Source of the DNA: VXOI01 sp965197575
GTDB taxonomy: Bacteria > Chloroflexota > Dehalococcoidia > Lucifugimonadales > UBA3495
Length of the DNA stretch: 64,000 bases
Assembly: GCA_965197575.1 (NCBI GenBank)
Contig: OZ240214.1
Span: forward strand, 868,001 to 932,000
Direction: 5' to 3'
The notes below the pieces were generated by a model. The model was given only the letters and a program-made list of their open reading frames with translations, searched no databases and was not told the origin of the DNA. A program made the translations under genes and the position numbers. Positions 34,453 through 43,140 of the stretch are shown here, in pieces (positions within the stretch are counted from its first letter, which is position 1; each line of letters begins with the position of its first letter).

Positions 34453-37290
34453 ATGGTCACTAGCCCCTCCGACGAAATAACCATCACCATCGACGGCGTA
34501 GAGGTCAGGACGCGGCACGGCAAGATGGTCCTGGAAGCGGCCATCGACGCCGGCGTCTACGTGCCCTACCTTTGCTACCACCCCGGCATGAAACCCTATG
34601 CCGCCTGCCGGATGTGCGTGGTGGGCGTGGAGGGGCAGCGCGGCTTCCCCGCCTCGTGCACCCTGCCGGTGGCCGACGGGATGAAGGTCCGCAACGAGGC
34701 CCCGGAAGTCGACCAACTGCGCCGCTCGGTCATGGAAATGCTCATCGCCGAGCACCCCAACGGATGCCTCACCTGCCACCGCATCGACATCTGCGGCCCC
34801 AACGACGTTTGCCTGCGCCACGTTTCGGTCAACGACCGGTGCGTCACCTGCCCCAAGAACGAGCGGTGCGAGCTGAAGGACACCGTCCGCTACCTGGGCA
34901 TGGAGTTGGAATCACCCTTGGGGTACAAGTACCGGAACATTCCGCTGGAAGTCGCCGACCCCTTCTACGACCGCGACTACAACCTGTGCATCGTTTGCGG
35001 CCGGTGCGTCCGGGCCTGCGAGGAACTGAGGGGCGATGACGCCATCGGCTTCACCGAGCGGAGCGGTCAAGCCCTGGTTGGGACCTCCTTCGGCACCTCT
35101 CTGCTGGAGTCGGGCTGCGAGTTCTGCGGTTCCTGCATCGACGTCTGTCCCGTGGGCGCGTTGGTGGAGCGCGACCACAAGTGGGAGAAGGCCCGGCGGG
35201 TCGAGCGCAGCATTTGCCCTCACTGCCCCGTGGGCTGCCAGATGAACCTGGAATTCAACGGCAAGGACGAGTTGATCCGCGTCGTGCCGGAGTTGAATTC
35301 CCCGGCGAATCAGGGGCAAGCCTGCTTCAAGGGGAAATTCGGCCTGGAATTCGTGAACGATCCCAGCAAGCTCGCTTCGCCCCTAGTGCGCCGCGACGGG
35401 GCGCTTGCCGAGGCCACTTGGGACGAGGCGCTGGACCTTATCGCGGAACGGTTCGCCGGGCGCAAAGCCGCGGAATTCGCGCTGTTGACCTCCCCCACCA
35501 GCACCAACGAGGAGCATTACCTGGCCCAGAAGTTCGCCAGGGTGGTCATGGGGTCGAACAACGTCGACCAGACTTCCAACACCAACCCGGAGCTGGTGCT
35601 GGGACTGGAACCCTCCTTGGGCTTTGCCGCCGGCACCAACTCCATCTGGGATCTGGAGAAGGCTGGCTGTATCCTGGTCTTCAACTCCAACGTCACCGAG
35701 GAGCATAACGTGGTGGGCGTGCCCATCAAGCGCGCCGCCCGCAAGGACACCAAGCTGGTGGTCATCGACTCGCGGGAAGTAGAACTGACCCGCTACGCCC
35801 ACCTCTGGCTGCGCCCCTTCCCCGGCACCGAGTTGTTGTTGCTGGCCGGGTTGCTCAAGTCGCTCCACGACCAAGGGTTGGAGCGGAAGGAATGGCTGGC
35901 CGAGAACTGCGAAAGCACGGCCAGCCTTCTTTACGCGCTCCATTCGTTGGAAATGGACGACATAACCCTGGCCACCGGCGTTTCGGCCGACGACATTGCC
36001 GAAGCGGCCCGCCTGTATTCGCAAGCTACGCCGGCGGCCTTGGTCTATGGGCTGGACAACGTTCCCGCCAACCTGGAGCGGGGCTGCGTGATGGTGCTGG
36101 TCGACCTGGCCTTGGTGACCGGAAACCTGGGCGGCCCCGGCTCCGGGCTGTATCCGATGCGGCGCGGGACCAACGAGCAGGGGGCTTGGGACGTCGGCTG
36201 CCTGCCCGACCGGCTGCCCGGCTACCGGCAGGTCAGGGACGAAACCGCCCGGCAGGAGATAGAGGGACTTTGGGGCGCGGCCGTTCCCGGCGCGCCCGGC
36301 CTCGGCTTGGCCCAAATCGTCTATGCGGCGCGGGAAGGCTCGCTGAAGGCTGCGTTGGTCGTCGGCAACAGTCCCAACTTCACCAACGGCCGGTTGGACG
36401 GCGCGTTGGAGGCCTTGGCCTCGCTGGAATTTCTCGTCGTGCATGACACGTTCTTGACGCCGCTGGCGCAGCGCGCCGACGTGGTGCTGCCCAGGGTGAC
36501 CTTCGCCGCGAAGGACGGCACCTATACTAACCTGGAGCGGCGGGTGCAACGGGTAAAGCCCGCAGTCCGCTCCGAGGGTCAGGCCCGGCCGGAAAGCTGG
36601 GTCATCGCCGAACTGGCCCGGCGGATGAACGCGGACGGGTTTCAGTTTGACTCAGCTTCTGAGACAATGGACGAGATTTCCCGGGTCGTGCCCATTTACG
36701 GCGGCATCTCCCACCGGAGGCTGGAACGGGAGGGCACGCTGGTCTTGCGGACCAATTTGGAGAGTCCGCAGCCGACCCAGGTGCTCTACGCCAGCAAGCA
36801 GGACCGGGGTTTGCAGTGGCCCTGCTATGACGAGAAGGACGCGGGAACGCCGACCCTCTACGACGGCGGTTTCCCGGAGCGGAAGGCGGAGCCCATCATC
36901 CCCGACTTCGCCGGAGAAGCCCCAGGTCCCGGCCCGGACTACCCGCTATGGTTCGTTCCGGGGCGGGTGCTCTTGCAACAAGACCGGCCGATGGAAGTGG
37001 TCAAGGGCAAGAGGAACCGCATCCAGCGGGAGGAATGGGTGGAGTTGAACCCCGGCGACGGGGCGGAATGGGACATCGAAGAAGGGGCCAAGGTCCTTGT
37101 CGAATTGGAGGACGGCCGAATCCCCGGAGTTGCCCGGTTCAATAGCTCGCTGCCGCGGGGCGTGGTGGCCTCGACGGCGCTGTTCGGTCAGTTGGCCATC
37201 GACATGCAGGCCAGTGAGGAGTTTGACCCGGCCTCACTGTTGCCAGGGCTGGATACAAAAAAGGCCCGGCTCGTCCGGTCTCAGGAGTAA
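34453..37290 (+). CDS. NuoG/FdhA-like molybdopterin-family Fe-S subunit, active-site Cys/Sec absent
   Basis: A 945-residue protein: a [2Fe-2S] ferredoxin domain at about 39-75 (YAACRMCVVGV), a His-Cys cluster region (NGCLTCHRIDICG), two [4Fe-4S] clusters (CIVCGRCVRAC, CEFCGSCIDVCPVGAL), then the molybdopterin-oxidoreductase part with its own cluster CPHCPVGC near 254 and the C-terminal dinucleotide-binding domain. In formate dehydrogenases NNVDH is followed by Cys/Sec and an RxCH; here it reads NNVDQTSNTN near 370, so Cys/Sec, Arg and His are all replaced. It is not a formate dehydrogenase of the known type. Confidence 0.88.
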   Translation: MVTSPSDEITITIDGVEVRTRHGKMVLEAAIDAGVYVPYLCYHPGMKPYAACRMCVVGVEGQRGFPASCTLPVADGMKVRNEAPEVDQLRRSVMEMLIAEHPNGCLTCHRIDICGPNDVCLRHVSVNDRCVTCPKNERCELKDTVRYLGMELESPLGYKYRNIPLEVADPFYDRDYNLCIVCGRCVRACEELRGDDAIGFTERSGQALVGTSFGTSLLESGCEFCGSCIDVCPVGALVERDHKWEKARRVERSICPHCPVGCQMNLEFNGKDELIRVVPELNSPANQGQACFKGKFGLEFVNDPSKLASPLVRRDGALAEATWDEALDLIAERFAGRKAAEFALLTSPTSTNEEHYLAQKFARVVMGSNNVDQTSNTNPELVLGLEPSLGFAAGTNSIWDLEKAGCILVFNSNVTEEHNVVGVPIKRAARKDTKLVVIDSREVELTRYAHLWLRPFPGTELLLLAGLLKSLHDQGLERKEWLAENCESTASLLYALHSLEMDDITLATGVSADDIAEAARLYSQATPAALVYGLDNVPANLERGCVMVLVDLALVTGNLGGPGSGLYPMRRGTNEQGAWDVGCLPDRLPGYRQVRDETARQEIEGLWGAAVPGAPGLGLAQIVYAAREGSLKAALVVGNSPNFTNGRLDGALEALASLEFLVVHDTFLTPLAQRADVVLPRVTFAAKDGTYTNLERRVQRVKPAVRSEGQARPESWVIAELARRMNADGFQFDSASETMDEISRVVPIYGGISHRRLEREGTLVLRTNLESPQPTQVLYASKQDRGLQWPCYDEKDAGTPTLYDGGFPERKAEPIIPDFAGEAPGPGPDYPLWFVPGRVLLQQDRPMEVVKGKRNRIQREEWVELNPGDGAEWDIEEGAKVLVELEDGRIPGVARFNSSLPRGVVASTALFGQLAIDMQASEEFDPASLLPGLDTKKARLVRSQE

Positions 37291-37293
37291 GCG

Positions 37294-38106
37294 ATGGTGG
37301 AAGCATCGACCGGTGGGAACGCTCCGCCCGCACCGATTCTAGGCGGCGGCGCGCCTGACGCGGTGAAGAATCCCAACCTGACGCCCAACCCGGCCTTTCC
37401 CCAGGCCCGGCTGGTGGAACGCATCGACATCACCGACGATTTGATGGTGGTACGGTTGGAGCCGCAGGAAGGTGCGAGGTTCAGCTTCAAACCGGGCCAG
37501 TACTGCACCCTGGGCCTCGGCTCCGTCGAGCGGGCCTACTCCATAGCTTCCGCGCCCCACGAGCAGCTTTTGGAGGTGTTCGTCGAGCTAGTGCCGGACG
37601 GCGAGTTGACGCCCCTGATGTGGCAGTTGCAGCCCGGCGACGGCATGTCGATTCGCCCGCGGGCCAAGGGCATCTTCACCATGGACCAGCGGGTCCACCA
37701 CCACTTCATGCTTTCCACCGTGACCGGTGTGGCCCCTTCCGTGAGCATGGTGCGGAATTACCTGCACCAAGGCGGCGAGGGCCACGTTTTTTACATCCTG
37801 CTGGGTGCGAGCTATCGCGAGGAACTGACCTACGACACAGAGTTTGCCGAGATGTCGGCCAAGCACCCCGAGTCCGTGGTGTTCGTGCCGACGGTCAGCA
37901 GGCCCAACGAGGAACGGAACCGGGGCTGGGAGGGGGCCAAGGGGCGGGTCAACGCCATCGCACAAGAATATCTGGAGAAGCTCCGGCTGCCCAAGGACGA
38001 CACGCTGGTCTACGCCTGCGGCCACCCAGGCATGATCGAAGACATGAAGGAGACCCTCCCTCCGCAGGGTTGGAAGTTCAAGGAAGAGCGGTTCTGGAAG
38101 GAGTAA
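37294..38106 (+). CDS. Ferredoxin--NAD(P)+ reductase-like flavoprotein
   Basis: A 270-residue FAD/NAD-binding protein of the ferredoxin-reductase fold. It has FKPGQYCTLGLG and the FAD motif RAYSIAS near residues 83-89, and the nucleotide-binding end YACGHPGMIEDMKE. The first ~25 residues are a Gly/Ala/Pro-rich extension. It starts 3 bp after the NuoG/FdhA-like gene, so it closes the operon and gives it a second entry for NAD(P)H electrons. Confidence 0.9.
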   Translation: MVEASTGGNAPPAPILGGGAPDAVKNPNLTPNPAFPQARLVERIDITDDLMVVRLEPQEGARFSFKPGQYCTLGLGSVERAYSIASAPHEQLLEVFVELVPDGELTPLMWQLQPGDGMSIRPRAKGIFTMDQRVHHHFMLSTVTGVAPSVSMVRNYLHQGGEGHVFYILLGASYREELTYDTEFAEMSAKHPESVVFVPTVSRPNEERNRGWEGAKGRVNAIAQEYLEKLRLPKDDTLVYACGHPGMIEDMKETLPPQGWKFKEERFWKE

Positions 38107-38204
38107 TCTCCGCGCTTTGGCCGTTCGGCTTTTGTTCTATACATGACAGGACATGACAGGCCCGCTGAACGGCAAGGGCCGGTAAAACGGGTCGGGAAGG
38201 GGCC

Positions 38205-40820
38205 GTGACGCCGATACGCCGCCAGTACCTCAAGATCAAGAACGCCTACCCGGACTCCATCGTCCTGTTCCGGCTGGGCGATTTCTACGAGACTTTCGAC
38301 GACGACGCCCAACTGGCCTCCCGCGAACTGGAGATAACCCTCACCTCCCGCAGCATGGGCAAAGACCTGCGAGTGCCCATGGCCGGGGTGCCAGCGCACT
38401 CGCTGGAGTCCTACCTGGCCCGCTTGGTGAAAAGGGGCCATCAGGTCGCCATCTGCGAGCAGCTCACCGACCCGGCCGCCTCCAAGGGGATCGTCGACCG
38501 GGACGTGGTAAGGGTAGTGACCCCCGGCACCGTATTCGAAGACTCCCTCTTGGACCGGAAGGCCAACAACTACCTCGCCGCGGTGGCCTCGTCGGGGGCG
38601 GTGGCCGGGCTGGCCTACGCGGACGTATCCACCGGGGAATTCTTCGCCACCCAGCTTCCCGCCGCCCAGATCGCCCTGGAACTGGAGCGCATCGGCCCCG
38701 CCGAGGTTCTGGCGCCCAGCGGGACCGAAGAGCCGCCGGCTTGGGCTGAGCCGGGCGCGCTTCCCGGCGGGCGCCGGGTTTCCGATTGCGACCCCGGCTG
38801 GTTCGATCCCGAAATCGCCCGCGACGTTCTGTTGGCCCACTACCGCATACTGACGCTGGAGTCCTTCGGCTGCGAGGGCCTGCCGCTGGCCACGGCGGCG
38901 GCAGGCGCGATTGTCAGCTACCTGCGCCACACCCGCCCGGCTGTCTCCGCCCCCGGCAAGGGCGGGTTGAGCGGGCTTCAGTTGGACAACCTCGCCACCT
39001 ACTCCACCTCGCGCTACATGGCGCTGGACGCCCGGACCCGGCGCAACCTGGAGCTTTTTCAGGGGGGCCGGGGCGAACAGCACGAGCTGTCCCTGCTGGC
39101 CGCCATTGACCGCACCCGCACCGCGATGGGAGGCCGCCTGTTGCGGCGGTGGCTGGGGCAGCCGCTCCTGGACCTCGCCGAACTGGAGCAGCGCCTCGAC
39201 GCGGTGGACTGCTTCTTTCAGAACGGGCTGGCCCGAAGCTCGGCGTCCACGGGACTGGGCCGCATCGCCGACCTGGAGCGTATCCTCGGCCGGGTCGTGG
39301 CGGGGACGGTCGCGCCCCGGGAGATGCTGGCCCTCAAGACCGGGTTGGAGGAAGCGCCGCGCCTGCGGGCCGTCGTCGCGGAAGCCGGTCCGGGCAAGCT
39401 GGAGTGGCTGGCGGGGGAGTTGGTCCCCGTGCCCGAGGTGGTCTCGTTGATCGAAGCGGCCATCAGCCCGGAGCCGTCCGGAGAACCCGGTGACGGCGGA
39501 GTGGTCCGCGAAGGCTTCTCCCCGAAGGTGGACGAGCTTCGGAACGCTTCGGCCAACGCCAGGCAATACATTGCCTCGCTGGAAGAAAAAGAGCGCCAGC
39601 GCACCGGCATCCGCGGCCTGAAGGTCGGCTACAACCAAGTGTTCGGCTACTACATCGAGGTCGCCAAGTCCAACGTTGCCGCGCTCCCCGACGACTACAT
39701 CCGGCGGCAGACCCTGACCCACGCCGAACGCTACATCGTGCCCGAACTGAAGGAGTACGAGTCGTTGGCGCTGAACGCGCGGGAACGCTTGGCCGAGACG
39801 GAGTTGGAAGTCTACCGCCGCGTGTGCGCTCAGGCGGCCGAGTCGGCGCAGGCCATAGCGCGGGCCGCGTCCGCCGTGGCCAGGGTGGACGTTTTCTGCG
39901 GGCTGGCCCAAGCGGCCATCGACAACGGCTACGTCCGCCCCGCCCTGAACGACGGGCTGGCCATCCGCATCAAGGACGGCCGGCATCCGGTCGTGGAGCG
40001 AGTCCTCGGCCTTGGGGAGTACGTGCCCAACGATATTTCGCTGGCCAACGACGAGGCGCGGGTGGTGGTGCTCACCGGGCCCAACATGGCCGGGAAGTCC
40101 ACCTACATCCGCCAAGTGGCCTTGATCACGCTGATGGCCCAAGTGGGGAGCTTCGTGCCGGCCTCCGAGGCGTCCATCGGCATCGTAGACCGCATCTTCA
40201 CCAGGGTTGGGTTGCAGGACGACCTGGCCACCGGGCAGTCTACCTTCATGGTGGAGATGGTGGAGACCGCCGCCATCCTGAACCAGGCCACGCCCCGGTC
40301 GCTGGTGGTCTTGGACGAAATCGGGCGCGGCACCAGCACCTACGACGGCCTGTCCATCGCCCGCTCGGTGATCGAGCACCTGCACAATGACCCGCGTCTG
40401 GGCTGCAAGACCCTGTTCGCCACCCATTACCACGAGCTGACCCAACTGGCGTCCGTACTGCCCGGCGTGCGCAACTTCAGCGTCGCCGTGACCGAAGAGG
40501 GGAGCGGCGTGGTGTTCCTGCACCGGATCGTCCCCGGCGGGGCAGACAAGAGCTACGGCGTCCACGTGGCCCGGCTGGCCGGGCTGCCCCAAGGGGTGAT
40601 CAACCGGGCTTGGGAGGTGCTGACGGAGCTTGAGTCAGCGGCGCGCCGCGGCAAATCCGCTGCCGCGCCGCGAAAAGCACCCGCACAGCAGATGGCCCTG
40701 TTGCCTTCGGAGCCGCCGCTGGCCGAGCTTATCCGGGCGGTGGACGTGCCCAACCTGACTCCACTGGAAGCGTTGAACAAGCTCTACGAGCTACAGGAAC
40801 GCGCAAAGGGGTTGGGCTAG
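38205..40820 (+). CDS. mutS: DNA mismatch repair protein MutS
   Basis: An 871-residue MutS. The mismatch-binding start reads TPIRRQYLKIKNAYPDSIVLF followed by GDFYETF, shown here in two pieces, with the Phe-x-Glu motif intact. The ATPase has Walker A GPNMAGKSTYIRQ near residue 625, Walker B VVLDEIGRGTSTYDG and the ATHYHEL signature. Length is normal. GTG 38205 is the start. A short direct repeat (ACATGACAGG twice) lies 50 bp upstream. Confidence 0.98.
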   Translation: MTPIRRQYLKIKNAYPDSIVLFRLGDFYETFDDDAQLASRELEITLTSRSMGKDLRVPMAGVPAHSLESYLARLVKRGHQVAICEQLTDPAASKGIVDRDVVRVVTPGTVFEDSLLDRKANNYLAAVASSGAVAGLAYADVSTGEFFATQLPAAQIALELERIGPAEVLAPSGTEEPPAWAEPGALPGGRRVSDCDPGWFDPEIARDVLLAHYRILTLESFGCEGLPLATAAAGAIVSYLRHTRPAVSAPGKGGLSGLQLDNLATYSTSRYMALDARTRRNLELFQGGRGEQHELSLLAAIDRTRTAMGGRLLRRWLGQPLLDLAELEQRLDAVDCFFQNGLARSSASTGLGRIADLERILGRVVAGTVAPREMLALKTGLEEAPRLRAVVAEAGPGKLEWLAGELVPVPEVVSLIEAAISPEPSGEPGDGGVVREGFSPKVDELRNASANARQYIASLEEKERQRTGIRGLKVGYNQVFGYYIEVAKSNVAALPDDYIRRQTLTHAERYIVPELKEYESLALNARERLAETELEVYRRVCAQAAESAQAIARAASAVARVDVFCGLAQAAIDNGYVRPALNDGLAIRIKDGRHPVVERVLGLGEYVPNDISLANDEARVVVLTGPNMAGKSTYIRQVALITLMAQVGSFVPASEASIGIVDRIFTRVGLQDDLATGQSTFMVEMVETAAILNQATPRSLVVLDEIGRGTSTYDGLSIARSVIEHLHNDPRLGCKTLFATHYHELTQLASVLPGVRNFSVAVTEEGSGVVFLHRIVPGGADKSYGVHVARLAGLPQGVINRAWEVLTELESAARRGKSAAAPRKAPAQQMALLPSEPPLAELIRAVDVPNLTPLEALNKLYELQERAKGLG

Positions 40821-40839
40821 CGCCGGTCTTTGGTATAAA
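40812..40839 (+). promoter_or_regulatory. Probable promoter of the ArsC-like selenoprotein gene
   Basis: TTGGGC at 40812-40817 and TATAAA at 40834-40839 lie 16 bp apart, and TGG just before the second makes an extended -10. It overlaps the mutS stop codon region and lies 32 bp before the ATG at 40871. Confidence 0.5.
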
Positions 40840-40870
40840 ATTCCGGTAGGCATCGACATAAGAGGACGAA

Positions 40871-41236
40871 ATGAGCCAGCCTGTGAACCTTTACTGGTGG
40901 CCCCGTTGATCCACATGCCGTAAGGCAAGAGAGTTGCTCTTGCAACAGGGAATCGAAGTAGTCGAGCGCGACTATTACAAGGAGCCGTTCTCCGAAGTCG
41001 AGCTTCGGGAACTGGCGGGCTTGGCGGCGGTCGGCCAGATTTTCGCCCGGCGCAGTCCCAGCCTGAAGCAGATGGGCTTGGCCGGGCAGGAGCTCTCGGA
41101 CGATGAAATGGTCAACCTGATGCTCCAGGAGCCCAAGCTGGTGCGCCGGCCGTTGCTCCGCATCGGAGATACGCTGCTTGTCGGCGGGTCGGCGGCGGTG
41201 ATGGAAGAGGCCATCCGGGCCGCAGGGACGAGTTAG
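40871..41236 (+). CDS. ArsC/Spx-like thioredoxin-fold selenoprotein (in-frame TGA = Sec13)
   Basis: ATG 40871 with AGAGGA upstream opens NLYWWPR, then TGA at 40907-40909, then STCRKARELLLQQGIEVVERDYYKEPFS in frame to 41236, 121 residues. ArsC and Spx proteins have CSTCRKA here, so TGA replaces the first Cys and gives UxxC with Cys16. The rest shows a full ArsC-fold protein (LKQMGLAGQELSDDEM, LVRRPLLRIGDTLLVG). A 7-bp stem-loop follows at 40925-40943. A gene caller would start at TTG 40934 and lose the active site. The substrate is unknown; a thiol-redox role is likely. Confidence 0.92.
40925..40943 (+). promoter_or_regulatory. Bacterial SECIS candidate for the ArsC-like gene
   Basis: GCAAGAG and CTCTTGC form a perfect 7-bp stem around the loop AGTTG, 15 nt after the TGA. 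It lies inside the coding frame, as bacterial SECIS elements do. Confidence 0.75.
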
Positions 41237-41775
41237 AAAAAGTTGCTGACGTTCTTGGCCAAGAGTACGGTCTGGTCGAGGACGATTTTTCGATACGCCA
41301 CCTTCCACTGGCCGCCCTCTTGGCGCAGCACGTCCTCACGGCTGCCGACGTAGAAGTCCTGCTCGGTCTCTCCCCGGGTGCGGTACATAATAAAGTTGGA
41401 ATAAACTTTAAGTTCGGAATCCGTGGCCCCCGGCTCGACCTCCACGTTGGAAACGAAGTGGCGGGTGCGGGAGGGCGGGTCCTCCGCCCAAGCCATGCCG
41501 GAATCCAGCCGGTCGACGCGCCTGCTCAGAGAGTCCTTGTCCTCGTCAAGAATCGCCAGTTCCCCTTCCTTGGACAGCTCGCCTTCTTCATACCGGGAGC
41601 CGTCAAGGATGGAGATCGCTTTGCTGGTAACCGGGTAGCGGTTGGACCGGACCGGCATCCAATAGCGAATATCGTCGGTCAATAAGTCCAGCCAATCGTG
41701 GAACTTCCGCTCGTCCAGCAGCCTGGCTTCACGGTACAGAAACTGCTCGATCTCCCGGATGGTCTCGTCACGCAT
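41233..41775 (-). CDS. Aromatic-ring-hydroxylating dioxygenase beta subunit
   Basis: A 180-residue protein of the NTF2-like small-subunit family (IEQFLYREARLLDERKFHDWLDLL and SRTRHFVSNVEVEP, shown separately). Small subunits support the alpha3beta3 hexamer but do not catalyse. It lies 30 bp downstream of an alpha-subunit gene and converges on the ArsC-like gene with a 4-bp overlap. No ferredoxin or reductase gene accompanies it. Confidence 0.92.
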   Translation of the reverse strand: MRDETIREIEQFLYREARLLDERKFHDWLDLLTDDIRYWMPVRSNRYPVTSKAISILDGSRYEEGELSKEGELAILDEDKDSLSRRVDRLDSGMAWAEDPPSRTRHFVSNVEVEPGATDSELKVYSNFIMYRTRGETEQDFYVGSREDVLRQEGGQWKVAYRKIVLDQTVLLAKNVSNFF

Positions 41776-41805
41776 GTGAGTGCGCCCTCCAACAATAACG
41801 GAGTG

Positions 41806-43074
41806 CTAGTGTGCCGGCCAGCCGTCGGCCGCCATGAGTTCGGTCCACCTACGGTAGAAGCTCCGGTGATTATGCTCGCTGAGCCGATAGTCGCTGGCCC
41901 AGCCCAAAAGGCCCTCATCGAATCTCTCGTGGCCCAACCCCATGCCGATGTTCAGCTCGTGCCGCCGGGAAACCACACCGCGCCCCGCCCGGCTGCAACC
42001 CTCCCAGTTGTCCATGTCGTCCTGTTCGAAAGCCCCCGCCGGTCCAAAAGCCCGAAGCGCGGTGATGCGAAACGCCTCCTTGACCTCCGGGGGAGCCGCC
42101 TTGTCGACGTATACTGCCGATTGTATCTCGGTCCGGCCGGGTCCCCGGGGTTGCCAGACCCGGAATATACGGGCGACGCTGCGCAGCATGGAGAAGTTGG
42201 GGAAGATGGTGCCAACGTGGGGCCTGATCAGCTTTAACCGTTCGCCCAACCGTTTCTGTACTTCGTCATGGATCCGGTCCTCATAGGCCAGGATCTCGGG
42301 CACTGCCGGGTCGGAGGGATCGTCCGGGCCGAGGCCCACGATGCAGTGGCCATTACCCGGCGAGATCATCGCCCCTTCGCGGGACCTGTTGGTGCGAAAG
42401 TTCCCGCCGAATCCGGTGGTTACCGCCGAAAGGTGGCTCCAGGCCGTGTGGTAACCGTCTCCGCCGAAGTTCTCCGCGGGCATCTTCCAGTTGGCCGGCA
42501 TGGTCCACTTGTGCATACCTCCGACGACCTCGACCCCACCCTCTCTCCGGTCGAAGAAGACGTCCAGGTACCAAGCCACATCCCCCAGGTAGTCGAGCAG
42601 GGGAGGGGCTGCCGGATCGAAGGTTGCGAAGATGAGGCCCTTGTATTCATCCAACTGGGCCACCGGCGTGAGTCCCCACTGGCTCTGGTCCAACTCGTTG
42701 TAGTAAGCCTCCTGCTTGTTGGGCACCGCTTGCAGCGAACCGTCGTTGGAATACACCCATCCATGATAGGAGCAGATAAACGCCGCGGCGTTGCCGGTTT
42801 CCGCGCGGCAGAGCCGGTTGCCCCGGTGTCGGCATACGTTCAGAAAAGCGTGAATCTTTCCCGCCCGGTCGCGCATCACCAAGACCGGGTCTTCTCCCAT
42901 GTAGGTGGTCAGGAAGTCGCCCGGAGCGGGGATTTGAGACTCGTGGCACAAGAACAGCCAGCAACGAGCGAAGATTTGTTCCAGTTCTTGCTCGTATATG
43001 GCCTGCTCGCTAAAGATCCGGGGGTTGATAACGCCACTGTCGGCATCCACCAGGGCAGCGACATCTGTCATCAT
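41806..43074 (-). CDS. Rieske ring-hydroxylating dioxygenase alpha subunit (copy B)
   Basis: A 422-residue alpha subunit. The Rieske ligands lie in CRHRGNRLC and CSYHGW near residues 84-110, and the mononuclear iron site in NFGGDGYHTAWSH. Such enzymes add both atoms of O2 to an aromatic or related substrate. ATG 43074 with GGAGG upstream is the start (ATG 43071 is also possible). It shares clear similarity, about two-thirds identical by eye, with the next alpha gene upstream. Confidence 0.93.
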   Translation of the reverse strand: MMTDVAALVDADSGVINPRIFSEQAIYEQELEQIFARCWLFLCHESQIPAPGDFLTTYMGEDPVLVMRDRAGKIHAFLNVCRHRGNRLCRAETGNAAAFICSYHGWVYSNDGSLQAVPNKQEAYYNELDQSQWGLTPVAQLDEYKGLIFATFDPAAPPLLDYLGDVAWYLDVFFDRREGGVEVVGGMHKWTMPANWKMPAENFGGDGYHTAWSHLSAVTTGFGGNFRTNRSREGAMISPGNGHCIVGLGPDDPSDPAVPEILAYEDRIHDEVQKRLGERLKLIRPHVGTIFPNFSMLRSVARIFRVWQPRGPGRTEIQSAVYVDKAAPPEVKEAFRITALRAFGPAGAFEQDDMDNWEGCSRAGRGVVSRRHELNIGMGLGHERFDEGLLGWASDYRLSEHNHRSFYRRWTELMAADGWPAH

Positions 43075-43140
43075 TAAGTCCTCCTCGTCTGTCCCGGCTC
43101 CGATTGCATGGGCGGCGGGTTGCCATAGGGCCAACTGTTT

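Noticed and set aside
34453..37290. Sec-containing formate dehydrogenase, given the selenoproteins nearby
   Set aside because: The frame is open with no internal TGA, and the residue at the Sec/Cys site is part of QTSN. No Sec or Cys is there.
38144..38163. Direct repeat of ACATGACAGG upstream of mutS as an operator
   Set aside because: It is a single short tandem duplication with no partner elsewhere in the window, so there is too little to support regulation.
38010..40592. Minus-strand ORF of 860 codons
   Set aside because: It lies wholly opposite mutS, whose frame has every MutS motif. Low-complexity His/Gly/Val content marks it as a shadow.
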